Assembly (NCBI GenBank): GCA_947623455.1
Contig: OX392536.1
Span: 30,509,465 to 30,573,464, forward strand
Source: Mimachlamys varia
Lineage: Eukaryota > Mollusca > Bivalvia > Pectinida > Pectinidae
Length of the DNA stretch: 64,000 nt
Direction of reading: 5' to 3'
Under the pieces are notes generated by a model. The model was given only the letters and a program-made list of their open reading frames with translations, did no database searches and was not told the origin of the DNA. Shown piece after piece: positions 46,536 through 59,849 of the stretch. A program made the translations under genes and the position numbers. How positions within the stretch are numbered: position 1 is the first letter of the stretch; each line of letters starts with the position of its first letter.

Positions 46536-49500
46536 CTAGAATCGGAGTCGGGAGGCTGTTTTCTTTTGTTTTTCACCTGCAGTCCATGATTTCGATCGTG
46601 CCCGGAAGTGACGTAATTCTTCAGAGTGACCCTGATGCAGCATTGGTTTGTATTCCATGGGATGGCACAAAGTCTGGAATAGAAAAATATATATATATAT
46701 TTACTTCAATCTAACGAGTATTCTTTCGTGACTAAGCACTTTTTTCCTCATAATGTACAAGATTTTCAATTAGATCGTTTATTTATGTAAAAAATGTGCA
46801 TAGCTGTAGGGAATTTCTCTCTAGCTTAGCGGTACAACATCGGGCTAGAGAACAAAGGATCGCGGGTTCGAGCCCCAGCAACCCACGTTGGCACTTATAT
46901 CTGTATAACTTTTCCTCGTCCTATAACATGTATGGTTCAAGACCTAAGAGTTAAGGTCACTCGGTTCCTTTGTCAATATCCATAGGAATTTCATGAAATT
47001 TCACTCAAATGTTTACTAGTGTATAAAGAATAAGTCTTTTTATTGTAATTGGCCGAAAAACTGCAGAAATCTTTTTGGGTGAAAAACCGATATTTTCAGG
47101 GAAAACACCCAAAAGAGCGAAATCAACAACTAACATATTACGTTTTAATGTATTACAATCCTAACGTTATATATACATATAAAACAGAAAAGAAAGTAAA
47201 TATTTTACGTTTCGTATAACTTTTATTCAACAAAACAAACAATTATATGTATGTTTTTCATCAACATTTTCAAATATCAAAACATTGTGTGGATGAAAAA
47301 CTGATTTTTTAAAGTTATGTTATGAAGAAACAATCCTTATTCAACAAAGCATGAAAAAATTGAACCAAAAAACATTATTTCACTTAAAATTTGGGGAAAA
47401 TAATCAGAATTATTGTTTTTTTTTTATTTCAATTGCCTCCCTTTTCATTGCAACTGGACTTAATTATAGGAGGTATAGATTTTCCCATATCACATAATGC
47501 GTTGAAAGTAGTGAGATACTAAGTTTATCGATTGCTGTAGCCTGATTTGAATGTATCCACTCGCCTGGTATCAGATTACACAGAAAATAGTTTATAACTA
47601 GCATTTATGGCATTTATTTAATAGTGATATCATTAGAACATGTTGCATTAAATATCGAGTAAATATAAAACAATGTGTTTGTTTAATGATGCAGTTGTAA
47701 AGAATTGAAGCGGTTGTCTTGGTGTTAACATTACTAATAGATGAATGAGGGTGAGTTGGGAACCCGCTTATGAAACTCACATCATGACATCGTTGTAGAT
47801 AAAAGCACAAACGCGTGTTACCAGTTCCAAGTCCTTGTATTCACTCCAAAATATATGTTTTACATGAACAGATTTATGATAAATGGGAATAACTCAAATA
47901 CATTGGAGTTACTAATTACCTCCCCTATACCATACTGTATTGTTTACACAACACGTTTACAGAAGATCAGGTTGATATAGTCGATAATTACGTAACCAAC
48001 TTAACCTTCCAGCGTTTACATTGATTCTAGCAGACGCTTGGGTCTTAGCCGGATTGCAAATTGCATGATCATCGGCGTATGTAGGTGAATTTCTTACCCA
48101 CAATAGGTATCAAATTTTATATCCGCCAAAGCGGCCATGTTTTTGCCAAGAACGATAATCAACGGACCGAGAGACCTTAATGTACGAAGTGTCTGGCATA
48201 AGATTATAAATATTCATGACTTATAAACTGACTGATTACCTTGTCCGTGTGGTAGAACGCTTTATATCCGCTGTCCAGGAGGTACATCTCGGGGTAGGTC
48301 AAGGTCGGGTAGTTAGCCTCGTTCTTGGCACGGTCTTGTGTTCTCAAGAAACGCATCCTAATAATTAACAAAAGTATATTCTGAATCTAAATATGATTAC
48401 AAGATTACATCTAATACTGTTCCATAAAACTAGAAATCTCGACGCTATATCAAAAGCAATTTGGTTGGCGCGTGGTGCATCGAATAGCGCACTTGTCTTT
48501 AACCAAGGCGGCCGGAGTTCGATTCCCCGATCGGATGTGATAAGATATGGAGTCTTCTCTTCGTCCACGCGGGTATTATCCGGGTACTCCAGTTTGCTTC
48601 CACTATAAGACTACCGCATGCTAACATCCGAGCCAACAAGGGTAATTAATATAAGATACATAACTTGTTTCATAGCTGTTGTTAAATAAATAAATTCTGT
48701 TTTAAATGCAATTGGAAAACAATAGAGCATACACGACTTTCTATTAATTACACTTATATAAAAACGGCTCTTAGACTTTCATAATACCACATGTGTTTTC
48801 CTACATCATATTAAACAACTGGCAAATACGCTTACATTTTAGGGCCCCTCTCCGAGGAAAATTCACAGTGGAAGATGAGGATGTTTCTCTTTCCGGTGAC
48901 GTCACAACTCCGTCTCTCGTGGAGAAGCTGCTGCACCTGGTCACGTGTGTATCTGTTTTCCGCGTGCTGAACATAAAAGGGTAAACAATTACAACAACAA
49001 GTATATCAAAGGAAAAAGGCATATGAAAATGGTGATTTATTAATATGAATCAAACTTATCGTGTTAGGGTTTTCTCTATTCTGTTGTCTATTGCGATTGT
49101 CTATTGTCTAAGACAATCACTTGATAATTTCCATGTACATTGGCGCTGATGTCAATGACAATGTCATTATCATTCCCTAGTCTATTGTCGCTGATGTCAA
49201 AGACAATGCAATTTGATGCTATTATACTGACCTTGATATGACCTCCTTTGAACTCGTATGGGTATCTGCAGTCAATGACGTGGTAACTCCCGATGACGTC
49301 ATCATACCTTCCAGTCAAAATATCAACCATCTGGGAAAACAATAAGACGGAACTTATAAAACAATAAATACCATTTTAAATTAAATTAATTGTTTGATTT
49401 TTTTCCATTGTGGTATAAATTTCAATTTCTTGTTCAAACTATTAAAAGTTATCCGAAGAAAATAGAATTGCATTTATACAACAAACTTACCACTTAAATT

Positions 49501-52500
49501 TCAACTCCGTCTCGACGAGATGTGTACGTAAGTTAACCACACATACATTGTTCTCATTTCGGCTAGATGAATCGACTTTCGGGAGAATGGTCATTGGGGT
49601 AAATAAATTTACCTTTGTAGCAACGTGTAGGGAACTCGATGAAACACATTGTTATAAGATATGAATTGCTCAATCGTTTTAAGTCGTTTTTACGTAAACT
49701 GGGAATCTATTATCAATTCAATATTGATAATAAAAGCAGCATTTCATAAAAAAAAGGAGCAAAACAGGTTTTCTTTATCATCCAACTCCTTTCGTTGCAT
49801 CGAAATGGGATTTTTTCTCGTGTTGAACATTGCGCTCTTGGCATACATTGTACATGTTTGGTCCATAGACATTGAAAACAGACGCTACAGATTTATATTA
49901 CAAAGGTTCTAGTCAAATACGAGTGCATTTACTTTAAACAAATGTTATAAAAGCATGTATAAATAAAGATGTAATCAGACTTAGGTATTAGATTCCATTA
50001 CAAGTGTAATAGTGTGCTACTGTCTGAAATAACTACTGTCTTGTATCTCCTTACCGTATCAGCTGAGATAGACTTGAGGTCCTGGTGTTTACCCCTGACG
50101 GTCGGCAGACAAAACGTGTCAGTCCCATCCCCCACCAAATCCTCCTCCTCCACCAGACGGTTTACAATAGCTTTCACGTCATTGGTTCTCCTTTCTAGTG
50201 ACACGTCCTAATAATAATCAAAGTACTGAAACGCTAAAACTTCTAACAAAAGTATGTATTTTTTAATAGCTATTGAAGTGATTTTGTTGTGTGGGTTACT
50301 AAGTTTCGATATCAGAAGGTTTCAGAATAGGGATTAGGTTAGTAAGTATTTAGAGTAAACATAATTTACACTCAAATTTTTTAGATTGACGAGTTGTTTT
50401 CAATGTACATGTACAATTTAGTGCAGTGCTTTTACAATTTGACTAAAATATCACTTTTTTATTTTGAAATAAATATTGATCAATTTACAGGGAAGCGAAT
50501 GTGTTTCTTTTAATATATGCATTGAAATAAACGGTATTAGTTTGTTAGACACAAAATGAAGCTGTATTTCATAAACCTTCCCTGCAACACTTAAAACAAT
50601 TTAAACAAAAAATCACACCTGGGATCCATTTGGAAATGTAAGCTGAGGATTAATTACGGGAGCAATGGCAGATCAAAGTTGAAACGACATATACTGGTTT
50701 GTTTTGATAATAAAATGTTTGTTTGTAAGGTAATAACAGTTTGCATTATGAAGTAGACATATCATACAAACCTCCTAAAAGTACGATTAATGAAAATGGA
50801 TGTAGTGAAGCAATTGAAACATTTCGTTTCATTTCATTCTATATCATACATATGTACATGTATATCTCATAAAAGATTTAAGATATGATGTCGTTTGTAG
50901 AAAACCAAATGCGACATTAACTTTAGAACATATATATAAACTATTAAGTCTTATAAACATTTAAGACATCGGATAAAGAATATTCCGTGCATCAGAGACA
51001 CTTACGTATGCACATACATAGTAAGTCAAACATATCTGTATGAACATTAAACGATAGGTCCAAGAAGGATCTTGGTACCCACCATAGACTATCTTCATTT
51101 GTTTTTTAAAAAGGTTGTATTTTTTTCCTTTCTTTTTTCTTCTTAAGAAAAGGCATTATCAACTGCAATATGGTATTCTGTGAGCTAAATGTCCAAGATG
51201 ACCGTCGGTCAGAAATCTAATCAAAACCAGGACTGTTGGCTATGAAGCGATTATATAATCAAAGTTTAATACAAATTGCATGACAGTACACACGCACCTG
51301 TTAGCGGTGTGTCTGGGACATACCACGATCCGTACATACGAGTGTATATGTTATACAGTTATACGCTATACACCGAGAGGTTATGTATACACAGAGGGGT
51401 CAAACTAAGACCAGAGACGTAATATTTAAATGAGCTGTGGGAGTGAAAAATTGATTTCTTTGTTACAAATTGCATATAGATTATTAAAGTCGTCATAATT
51501 ATCAACAATACCATGGGAACATCATTTCCTTTAATGTTCAGGCTTTCAAATAGTTCATATATCATGCGATTGGTAGTTATTCAAGCTTTTCCGGAGCGGG
51601 AGGGGAAAAAATGACATGGGTCAAAAGGTCACAGAATAGTGGCAGCAATAAAGATAATAATAATACAATAGCATATTGCTGATATATCGATTAACATCAA
51701 TATACGATAAACGTCAAATTAGGGGAAAACATATACATTGTATGTATAAAGGCAGAAAGGCATTGCGGCACCGTCTTTGTTTTTTGTTCATTTTTTATAT
51801 TCAACTTTGCAAGGAAAACTCATTTCGTTTCTTTATACATATATATGTGTGTAATTTTATGCATTGTTGCAGAGTAGACATTTTTTCCAAACTTACCCCA
51901 AAAGACAGAGACCTCCTAAACACGACATCGCCTCTCCTCCGTGACTTGGATGAAGGAATTGGAGAATCCTCGTCTACATCTCGTTGACGCTTGCCCGTGA
52001 ATGTGGGTCGTGTGAACCCTGAATCTTGTGTGGGTAAATGATCATTTCTTATCTGCAACTGAAAATCAAAAATGTTACAATTAAAATAGTCATCTAATGA
52101 AATTATGCACATATTCACGTATATAAGTTATCCGTCTACTTCCGATGAGTCCGCTTCTACTGCAATATCAATCGCAACATCTCTGGGAAATTTCCGGTAA
52201 GCTTCGGAAATCCACTCCGAAGTAGATTTCCGAAGATTACCGGAAACCCCGAATGACTGCGGATGTGAATAGCAGGTCCGTTATCTTCTTCCGGATTTCT
52301 TTAATGCATATCCAATATAACCGGAAATATTGGTAATTAGTTATAATATGCAGTGCAATTTGACAAAAACAGAAAAAAACCTTTTTGTCCAAATGTTTAA
52401 ACAAATGTGAAGTCGAGACTTACCTTTTCATTACTGAATTCTGCCAAGTTCAGGATGTTTGTCAAATTGAAGGAAAATTCATCCGATTGGCCGTTAGTTT

Positions 52501-52799
52501 CTGGTGCCAGCTGAAAACATCAATTAGTAATAATTACATTACATGTATATAATACGCCTTCGTATTTATAGAAAGTTTAAATTATTTATTGAATGTCATT
52601 GATAATGTGTCTCTGTTATCATTGGAATATTCAACACATAACCAACACTCACCGTCCAGTCATCCATTCCAAGTCCCGAGTCCTCATCATCAAACAGCTG
52701 ACGGAGGTTCTTCTTCACTTCCGGGGTCATCAGGGATTTAACCTCATCATCATCAAAGTCAAGGCTGCGACACGGGGTAAAGGTCAAAGGTGAATCCAT
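46536..52799 (-). CDS. CDC25: CDC25 (M-phase inducer) dual-specificity phosphatase, intact copy
   Basis: Eight coding exons on the minus strand: 52653-52799, 52424-52510, 51897-52058, 50055-50207, 49232-49330, 48836-48966, 48240-48357, 46536-46673. All have GT-AG ends and matching phases, giving 344 residues. The ATG is the first codon after an acceptor, so a 5'UTR exon lies upstream. Family role: removes the inhibitory phosphates from CDK1/CDK2 to drive the cell cycle. Residues about 38-44 are DEDSGLGMD-type. FRRSLS (about 126-131) fits the basophilic R-x-x-S sites that Chk1 and 14-3-3 use. The rhodanese-type catalytic domain runs from about residue 184: DCRYPYEF, GGHI, then the CX5R loop HCEFSSERGP (Cys codon 48865-48867), YPEMYLL, and the C-terminal SWTAGEKQKK...SRLRF. 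The segment after GGHIK reads HAENRY where many family members have GAxN. It is shorter than vertebrate CDC25, mainly at the N-terminus. Confidence 0.92.
46805..46935 (+). mobile_element. tRNA-headed SINE in intron 7 of the right CDC25 gene
   Basis: A box TAGCTTAGCGGTA, B box GCGGGTTCGAGCCCC, tail CTTTTCCTCGTCCTATAACA. No acceptor-stem pairing. Same family as 35920-36040. Confidence 0.65.
48455..48705 (+). mobile_element. SINE, nearly full length, in intron 6 of the right CDC25 gene
   Basis: A tRNA-like head with TTGGTTGGCGCGTGGTGCAT and B box GGAGTTCGATTCCCC, body GGGTACTCCAG, CTAACATCCGAGCC, tail TGTTAAATAAATAAA. Antisense to the gene. Confidence 0.7.
52191..52246. repeat. Inverted repeat in CDC25 intron 2
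   Basis: Arms TTCCGGTAAGCTTCGGAAAT and ATTTCCGAAGATTACCGGAA around a short spacer. Confidence 0.6.
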
Positions 52800-53714
52800 C
52801 TGTAACAGAAATAAAAATGGTCATGATCTGCAAATCAAAAACTCTCCATTCTAAATAAGAACTAAATAATTTCAGAATTTCTGAACTTTTGAAAGGTATC
52901 TTTACATGAAAATGACAATTCATAAGGCTTATTCATCGATTTTACATGTAGCCTCCCTATGTCTACCAGGTGTATTATAAACAAGTATCGCCCGTGACAC
53001 CATGCAGAAGTGCTAGGAGACGTCTGCATATCTGTGCTTACCTTCCTATTAGTCGAATAATAATTAAACTCTCCAGGAAGTTTATGCTTGGGGTCGGACA
53101 GAGGTCAGGTTATGTACATGAAATGAATTCGTATGTTAGTGTCTCTGCCATGCCTGACAATACAACATAAAATCGGACTGACATCTCCTTTAGCACTTAG
53201 TATCACTGACACAAGGACCCACGCCGGACTAGGAACGAACGAATGTTATAGAGGTGCTTTAAAATGTGATTCTGAGGTTCCGAGATATTCTGACAGTTTG
53301 GGATAATCGACCTGCCATGTACTTGTATCTACACGTAGTACGGGGCGGGCCCGTCAAGTTCCAACACCATTTCAGGAATGAGCATTGCAAGCTGTCGACT
53401 TGATTTTTTTTTATATAACAGATGGAAGCTAGATACAAGATGTTGTGAATCTTTCTCTGTACCGAAACATTCTTTTGGAAAGGGTGGTAAGGATAATATA
53501 ATTTAAAGAGTTAAATACAAACAGTTAGGTACATATTTTGTACAAATAGTATAATGTCATTTTAACAAAAAGAAAAAAGTGTGTGCATTTTCTAAATCAA
53601 ACCTTTAAATACCGTGATATCTCTGGTTAAATGCTTCTGTCTCTGGCTCTCAGCTGCCCCGTAAATGTCCAGAAATTCGTATCAATTTATCTGGTAAATA
53701 TAACTTTTACTTTC

Positions 53715-54029
53715 ACTTTGGAAAGTTTATCAAGATATGATGCCAAAGTGTTGGGCCTAGCGGTATATATGATAAACGCAGAGGGCATTTTACTCAGCTG
53801 TTTGATAATACTCTCATCAGGAGGATGTGAACCTTACTTACATCATTATGACCATCACACTACCCGTGAAACTGACCACTGCTCACCCTCAGGTAGTAAT
53901 TAACACGACTGGAAGTTAATTACCAAAGCGGAAGACGGTATAGGTAGCGCGCGCCCTAATTAATTAGTTAATTGGTTGGTCGTCGCCTCGTTATAGAATT
54001 AACAAGTTTGAAATGGTCGGTAATTGATA
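53715..54029. promoter_or_regulatory. Upstream block conserved between both CDC25 copies (right arm)
   Basis: Counterpart of 26512-26830, in the same position relative to the minus-strand CDC25 start. It keeps TTTGAA (near 54008) and CCAAT (as ATTGG, near 53972). Confidence 0.5.
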
Positions 54030-54442
54030 TCGTCGCTACTTAACACTTCATTAATCGTCGACCTTGAGTTGAATTTATTAATGGCCGCGGTTTCCAATTG
54101 GTTAAGGTGTCTCTCATTTTTATCTGCATGGCTACAGTTATTTTGTCCGGGAACTCCAGGCCGCTGTGACAGCGAATGGTTATTTAGTAGCACGCGACAC
54201 ACAAACAGTCATTTCGGACAAGGACTATAACAAACAGTAAGCATAGGACCAAAATTTGGCACCACAACCAACAATGCGGACAAGGACCAATATTTAGGAC
54301 TTATACCTCAGGCAGACCAAGCTTATTGCTATTCGTGTAATCAACCATTTATAGTCGAACATTTGATGATTTTCAAGCAAATACGTTACATACAAATTGT
54401 ATAACGATAAAGTTTCTGTGTAATCGATCTCTGATTACTTAA

Positions 54443-54618
54443 AGGCCCAATATACGTAACTTCAGGAAAATTTTCGTGATTTTGAATAATTATGAAAAAA
54501 AAATCATAACCATACAAAAAAATGATATCAGTTAATCTTAACTAAATCTGTAAATATAAAAACTTATTAGGCTTGCATTTCGCTTCGAGTTTTGCCGAAG
54601 GTTACGTATATTGCGCCT
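54443..54618. mobile_element. Short TTAA-flanked MITE copy
   Basis: TTAA (54439-54442) then AGGCCCAATATACGTAAC; the far end is ATATTGCGCCT with a decayed TTAA (TCAA). Internally deleted relative to 12165-12511. Confidence 0.65.
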
Positions 54619-54734
54619 TCAATTTATCGCTATTATAAGATGTAATATATTTCATTGAAAATTCATTTACTTTTGATGTATTTTGACATATCTTACAGAT
54701 TTCAACCTTTAAGTTGTCTTCTATTTTCTGGTAT

Positions 54735-54860
54735 ACCCCGGATCCTTCCCTCAGTAACCCCTCTAACATCCGGCCCAGCAACAGTCATAATTTAAGTTAA
54801 AATAACCGTATGGTTTCATAATTGTTATAAAATAAATAATGTTTATATTTCATAAAGAAA
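54735..54860 (+). mobile_element. Degenerate SINE tail
   Basis: CTAACATCCGGCCCAGCAAC and TTATAAAATAAATAATG match the 3' half of the SINEs at 31545 and 48455. Confidence 0.5.
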
Positions 54861-54869
54861 CATTTAAAT

Positions 54870-57330
54870 TGATTTTACAAATTTGATATGATACAAAATG
54901 AGGGGACTAAGAGAAAAAGAATAAATCTCAACTACAGTTGCTAGAGCTTCTGTCAGTATATAAAAAAATGTTTGTATATATGGAGCCGCGCCCCATTACA
55001 AAATGTAATGAGAGGCTCATTTCACACGTATATTTTTATTATTTATGGACAGAAACTCAATCAACTGGTATCTCAACCCTTGTGGGAAGATTCGTAAGTT
55101 GCAAAACACGTACTCGGTAAAGCCTCGTTCCGTTTCTCTCCATGGATTAGACATTGCTGCATTCTCCAACAGTGCATTCTCGGGTTTTTTCCCTCGGGAA
55201 AATATTGAAGGAACCGTTCATCTCCTTGGGATGAAACAGGAGGATATCAACCCGAGGGGTAAAATACTAGTATTTAGTTACCAAACACGGGGCTTACTTG
55301 AGGCTTAATAGCTTCTAAATTAAGCATTTGACTTGAGAGTCGAATCCTCCTGTCCCATTCCCAAAGGAGTGAATATCCTGTCACTAATATAACTAATATT
55401 GACGTTACATCAATACAAGACAATGTTGATGTAAGATGACTGAACTGTCGATCGTAACTTAAGTGTGTGTATTATGTATTATTTTTGTCTATACACATAG
55501 AAAACATGATATTTTAAAGTTGAATGAGTCTTGTATGTGAGTGTGTCATATGACATTTGTATCTGTGTTGTTCCTATATACCTTATAATTGATGTTTAAT
55601 TTTGTTTGTATTGTCCTTAATTGTTGTTTAACTTTGTAAGTATTGTCCTTAATTGATGGTTATCATATTTAGTGTCTATCTTTGTATTGTCATTAATTAT
55701 GTTTATCTTTGTCTAACATATTCCTTTTTCTTCTAACAATCAATGTAAATAAGATACCGGATTTAGGAAATGACTTATATAAGCAATGCCTGTTGTCAAA
55801 TCCTTTTGTATTTAAATGCAATAAAAATTTGTTGAAATGAAAACAAAGCGCAACTTGATGTGATTTTATTATTGTCGTGACGTCATGGTGTTGTAAATGT
55901 GCAAAGAGCACGTGTATAGTCTGTCGCAACTCCAGAATTGCAGAATCTCGGAATGAGATTTCTCAGTCTGCAAACTTCACTTCGGTAATACAGCGGACAC
56001 ATCTGTCAAGGGAAACTTTTCCTATACCTATTTCTTACCATCGATAGCTTTGTATATCTTTCAAGTATAGTTGTTACAAATATTTCTCCAGTTATAAATG
56101 TATTTATTTAATGCTATAGTAGATGATTATTCATAATTGTGGATTATTTTAGCATTGTGAACAATCCTTTACTCATGATTTAGTATAGAAAGACGGACTT
56201 CGATCATTTTTGGTCGATAGATTTTCACCGATGACTCAGTGACGGGCCACCTTTAATTAACTCGATGTAAACAAGCACCAGGTGACCTGTACCATATAAG
56301 TCAAGGTTATACTGTCCAAATAAAATATTGACACAAGGCAAGGCTAACAGATAATAAAATATTTATAACAGGGTGGTTGCTTACACCGTAACACAAAGTG
56401 TACTTTGACCAGGTCGTTATCTGGTGTAGAAATGCCAAGACATAGGGCCATACCAACACCCCACACCAGATATCTATCTGTCAAAATATCTTAGTCTGGT
56501 GTCAGGGTCAAGTGGAACGTGGGTTCATAGCAATAACACCTCCTGTAACCGTGTACGGCAGAAAATGAATAAGCAGTGACCAGTCAATATTACACACGAT
56601 TCCCTGGATATGTTTAGACTTGACCGTGATGTCATCGAAAGCGTGACGTCGTTAATTCAAATTCTTTTATTACATTAAGCTTTGCAGCTCATCTATGCAG
56701 CTGTATGATGCAGTTTAATTTTTTTCGGCATACTGTATCTATTATTAAATTTAAGAGGTGCAGCATATGTGTGTGTTACGTCATCTCTATGTAACATACA
56801 TATAAATACATGTACACAACATAACGTGATGTGCGGGACACTGCACCTAGTGCAGTTGAGAATGGACACACTTTGAATTAATGATTATCTCAAATTAGTA
56901 GCAATATAGAGATATTTACACAACATATTTTACATAGCCGTTCAGCTCTATCCTTATTTTCGTAACCACTTGTCTTGATATAAAAGTATAACCTGATAGC
57001 CTTAATTTTATTAGAATGATTCTATTTTTCAAAGGTAAATACTTGGTCTAATAATGTTGTAAAACTATTTCATTAACTAAATGCCTGTATAATCCAAAAT
57101 GTGAAATAGCTCTTGTCGTGCACTATCAAAAATTCTTTGTTTAATCAAAGGTAAAACGTAAGAACAATGTACACTATACTGGTGTAACCATGCATCTCCG
57201 ATTCGTTTGGGTAGATTCATCAAAACGTCATATACAGTTTTCAGCATACACTAGATATAAGGTGTAGGTTGGGTAAATAGAAAATTAAAAAAATATCATA
57301 CAAATGGTATGCGCCATTTGCGTATATTTT
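54870..57330. other. Intergenic, nothing coding recognised
   Basis: The frames at 54938-55308 (+) and 55693-55929 (-) have no known motif. 55560-55720 has loosely repeated ATTGTCCTTAATTG words. 56705-56790 repeats 9770-9865. Confidence 0.4.
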
Positions 57331-57334
57331 CTTC

Positions 57335-58030
57335 CAGTCCATTCCCGGGGTCGCGCTCCATACCCTAGTCCACTTCCGTCGTCGTTCTCCATACCCCACT
57401 CCACTTCCGTCGTCGTTCTCCATACCCAGTCCACTTCCGTTGTCGTTCTCCGTACCCCAGTCCACTTCCGTCGTCGTTCTCGATACCCCCGTCCACTTCC
57501 GTCGTCGTTCTCCATACCCCAGTCCACTTCCGTTGTCGTTCACCATACCCCAGTCCACTTCCGTCGTCGTTCTCGATACCCCAGCCACTTCCGTCGTCGT
57601 TCTCCATACCCCAGTCCACTTCCGTTGTCGTACTCCATATCCCAGTCCACTTCCGTCATCGTTCTTCATACCCCAGTCCACTTCCGTCATCGTTCTCCAT
57701 ACCCCAGTCCACTTCCGTTGTCGTTCTCCATACCCCAAACCACTTCCGTTGTCGTACTACAAACCCCGTACACTTGCGGCGTCATACTCCATACTCCAGT
57801 ACATGTCCTGCGTCATACTCCATATCCCAGTCCACTTCCGGTGTCTTACTCCATACCCCACTTCACTTCCGGCGTCTTACTCCATATCACTTCACTTCCG
57901 GCGTCTTACTCCATACCCAGTTCACTTCCGGTGTCGTACTCCATTACCAGTTCACTTCCGGCGTCTTATTCCATACCCCATTTGACTTCCGTCGTTGTAC
58001 TCCATATCCCAGAAAACTTTCGGCGTCGTA
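57335..58030. repeat. About 31-bp CT-rich minisatellite
   Basis: Variants of CCATACCCCAGTCCACTTCC then GTCGTCGTTCT, roughly 20 copies, drifting to GGCGTCTTACTCC forms towards the right. Frames on both strands stay open across it (for example 57304-58038) because of the repeat; not called as genes. Confidence 0.9.
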
Positions 58031-58410
58031 CAATCTGATTAAAATCATATCTTGATTTCCGCGCCGTTCCGTAAACTTCTCTCTGCTGCGTTAAGATATG
58101 AGAAAATCCCATAGGAGGTCACGTCTCGATGACCTTTTGCATTAGCCAATCAAATTACTACTTTCAGAATCTTGACAGTGAAAATTTGAGGCGACAAAGC
58201 TTGCAAAATCGCATTTGTCCGTTTAGTCATTTCGTCACCAAAAAGTTCATGTGGCGAAATGTCTTGTTGCAAGATGACAGGTCATTGGAAAATTATTTTA
58301 GTGTTAAGTAAAGAGGCGACAAAGGTCATCTGAACGTGGCCTCTTATGGGATGTTGTCAGATCCTAGTAAAAACGGAGTGAGAACAATTATCTGTATTTA
58401 AATCAGATTG
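58031..58410. mobile_element. 380-bp MITE with perfect 9-bp TSD, inserted in the minisatellite
   Basis: Ends CAATCTGATTAAAAT and ATTTAAATCAGATTG; GGCGTCGTA flanks both sides (58022-58030, 58411-58419). Shares its ends with 20293-20384. A 9-bp duplication is typical of Mutator-like elements. Confidence 0.8.
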
Positions 58411-58724
58411 GGCGTCGTACACCTGTGTCCTCTGTACTTTTGTAGAACAGCCTATAGGTATGGGATGGGGACTTCCCCGAACACCAACTCTGCTTATAAA
58501 CATGTTTACTTAGGTGGTCAGTTGTGATGATAGTGAGTTATAGTCTATAGCGGAAAAGTTGTACAGGTAAATTACACAGGTAAATCAACCTCTGGTAACT
58601 ATTAAATCAGATACTTAACTAATGATATTTGCAAATAAATGATTAATAGGTACTGCATAAAACAGGTGCAGATTTATGAAATAATCATATAATACACCTG
58701 ATTTCAGATATGTGTAAATTATCA

Positions 58725-58930
58725 TATTTATTGATATGTTTATAATTTTCAGATTTGTGTAAATTTTTGTCATATATTTATTGATATGTTTATAATTTTC
58801 AGATTTGTGTAAATTTTTGTCATATATTGATTAAACGTATACCTTCTTTCATATTTTGTAAATAAAATTGATTATTGTCATATATTAATTTAACTTGTAC
58901 CTCCTTTCACATTTGTGTTAATTGTTGTCA
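58725..58930. repeat. AT-rich tandem repeat, about 50 bp, about 4 copies
   Basis: Recurring TTTATAATTTTCAGATTTG and TGTAAATTTTTGTCATATAT. Confidence 0.7.
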
Positions 58931-59449
58931 TATATTAATTTCAAAATATTTCATTATTTATACAAGACATATAAACAGGTATGTACTTGTAACAAAGTGT
59001 ACAAAGAAATAGTATACATAGGTATCAATAAAATTATTAGAAATCAGGCTGAGCCTATTAAAGTCTTTACCAACAAAGATAACCAATGTCCTTTATATAT
59101 ATACATTGACAATTCAATATTTTATTTCGATGTAGATGGAGTAGGAAATTAGCAGTATCATGTTTTATCAATTAAAGATCCCTTTCTCTATCACTCTCAT
59201 ACCTTTATTGTGATTTATATAAATTACATTTTAAGAACTCCTTTAGTTATTAAAATATGAATGCATTACTTATACATCTAGAATATGTGAGTGCTTTATA
59301 TAAAATGTATATATATGTATGAGCTAGTATAATTAGTATAGTTGAATTTATTTCATCTGACATACCAACTACACCATTCATAAAACAGCTAAATTAACAT
59401 AGCGTAAAAGATCATATATAGAAACAATATGTTTGTGGCGGTCATGCTG

Positions 59450-59845
59450 CATTTTCAAAGTATGGTCATTAAAGAAAAGAAGGAGATGAGGATTAGAGGG
59501 CTTAGAGTAAAAGTTAATGCTACTGTTTTAGTCTGATTAAAATAATCTGTCATTTCATTGATTAGCAGGGATTGATGAAAGATCATTATTTTGTATATCA
59601 GCAGGTGTATTAGGGTCATCATCACTATCTGCAATAACATATAGAGAAGCATCAACTGCAAACAAGTTAATATACGAAGTTACATCAGCTGTTTTATATT
59701 AATAATTAAAGGATAGAAATAAAAAGAGCCAAAGAACAGATCCTTGAGGAACTCCTGCAGATACAATATAAGTATTTGATTGGTATCCATCTATAATTTC
59801 CCTTTGGTTTTCTGTCAGATAATCAAGCTTTAAACCATCCATTTA
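59450..59845 (-). pseudogene. Decayed LINE reverse transcriptase fragment
   Basis: The minus strand reads AGVPQGSVL (59731-59760) and, further on, a degenerate catalytic box, LFAVDASLY, with stops and frame changes between. Unrelated in detail to the two larger LINEs. Confidence 0.65.
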
Positions 59846-59849
59846 ATGT

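Noticed and set aside
46815..46890. tRNA gene with good A and B boxes (also 35940-36010)
   Set aside because: No acceptor-stem pairing, and both copies share a non-tRNA tail, so they are SINE heads.
57241..58055. Open frames of 80-244 codons on both strands, Ser/Pro/Arg-rich
   Set aside because: Same cause: a tandem repeat whose unit lacks stops. Frames overlap on both strands.
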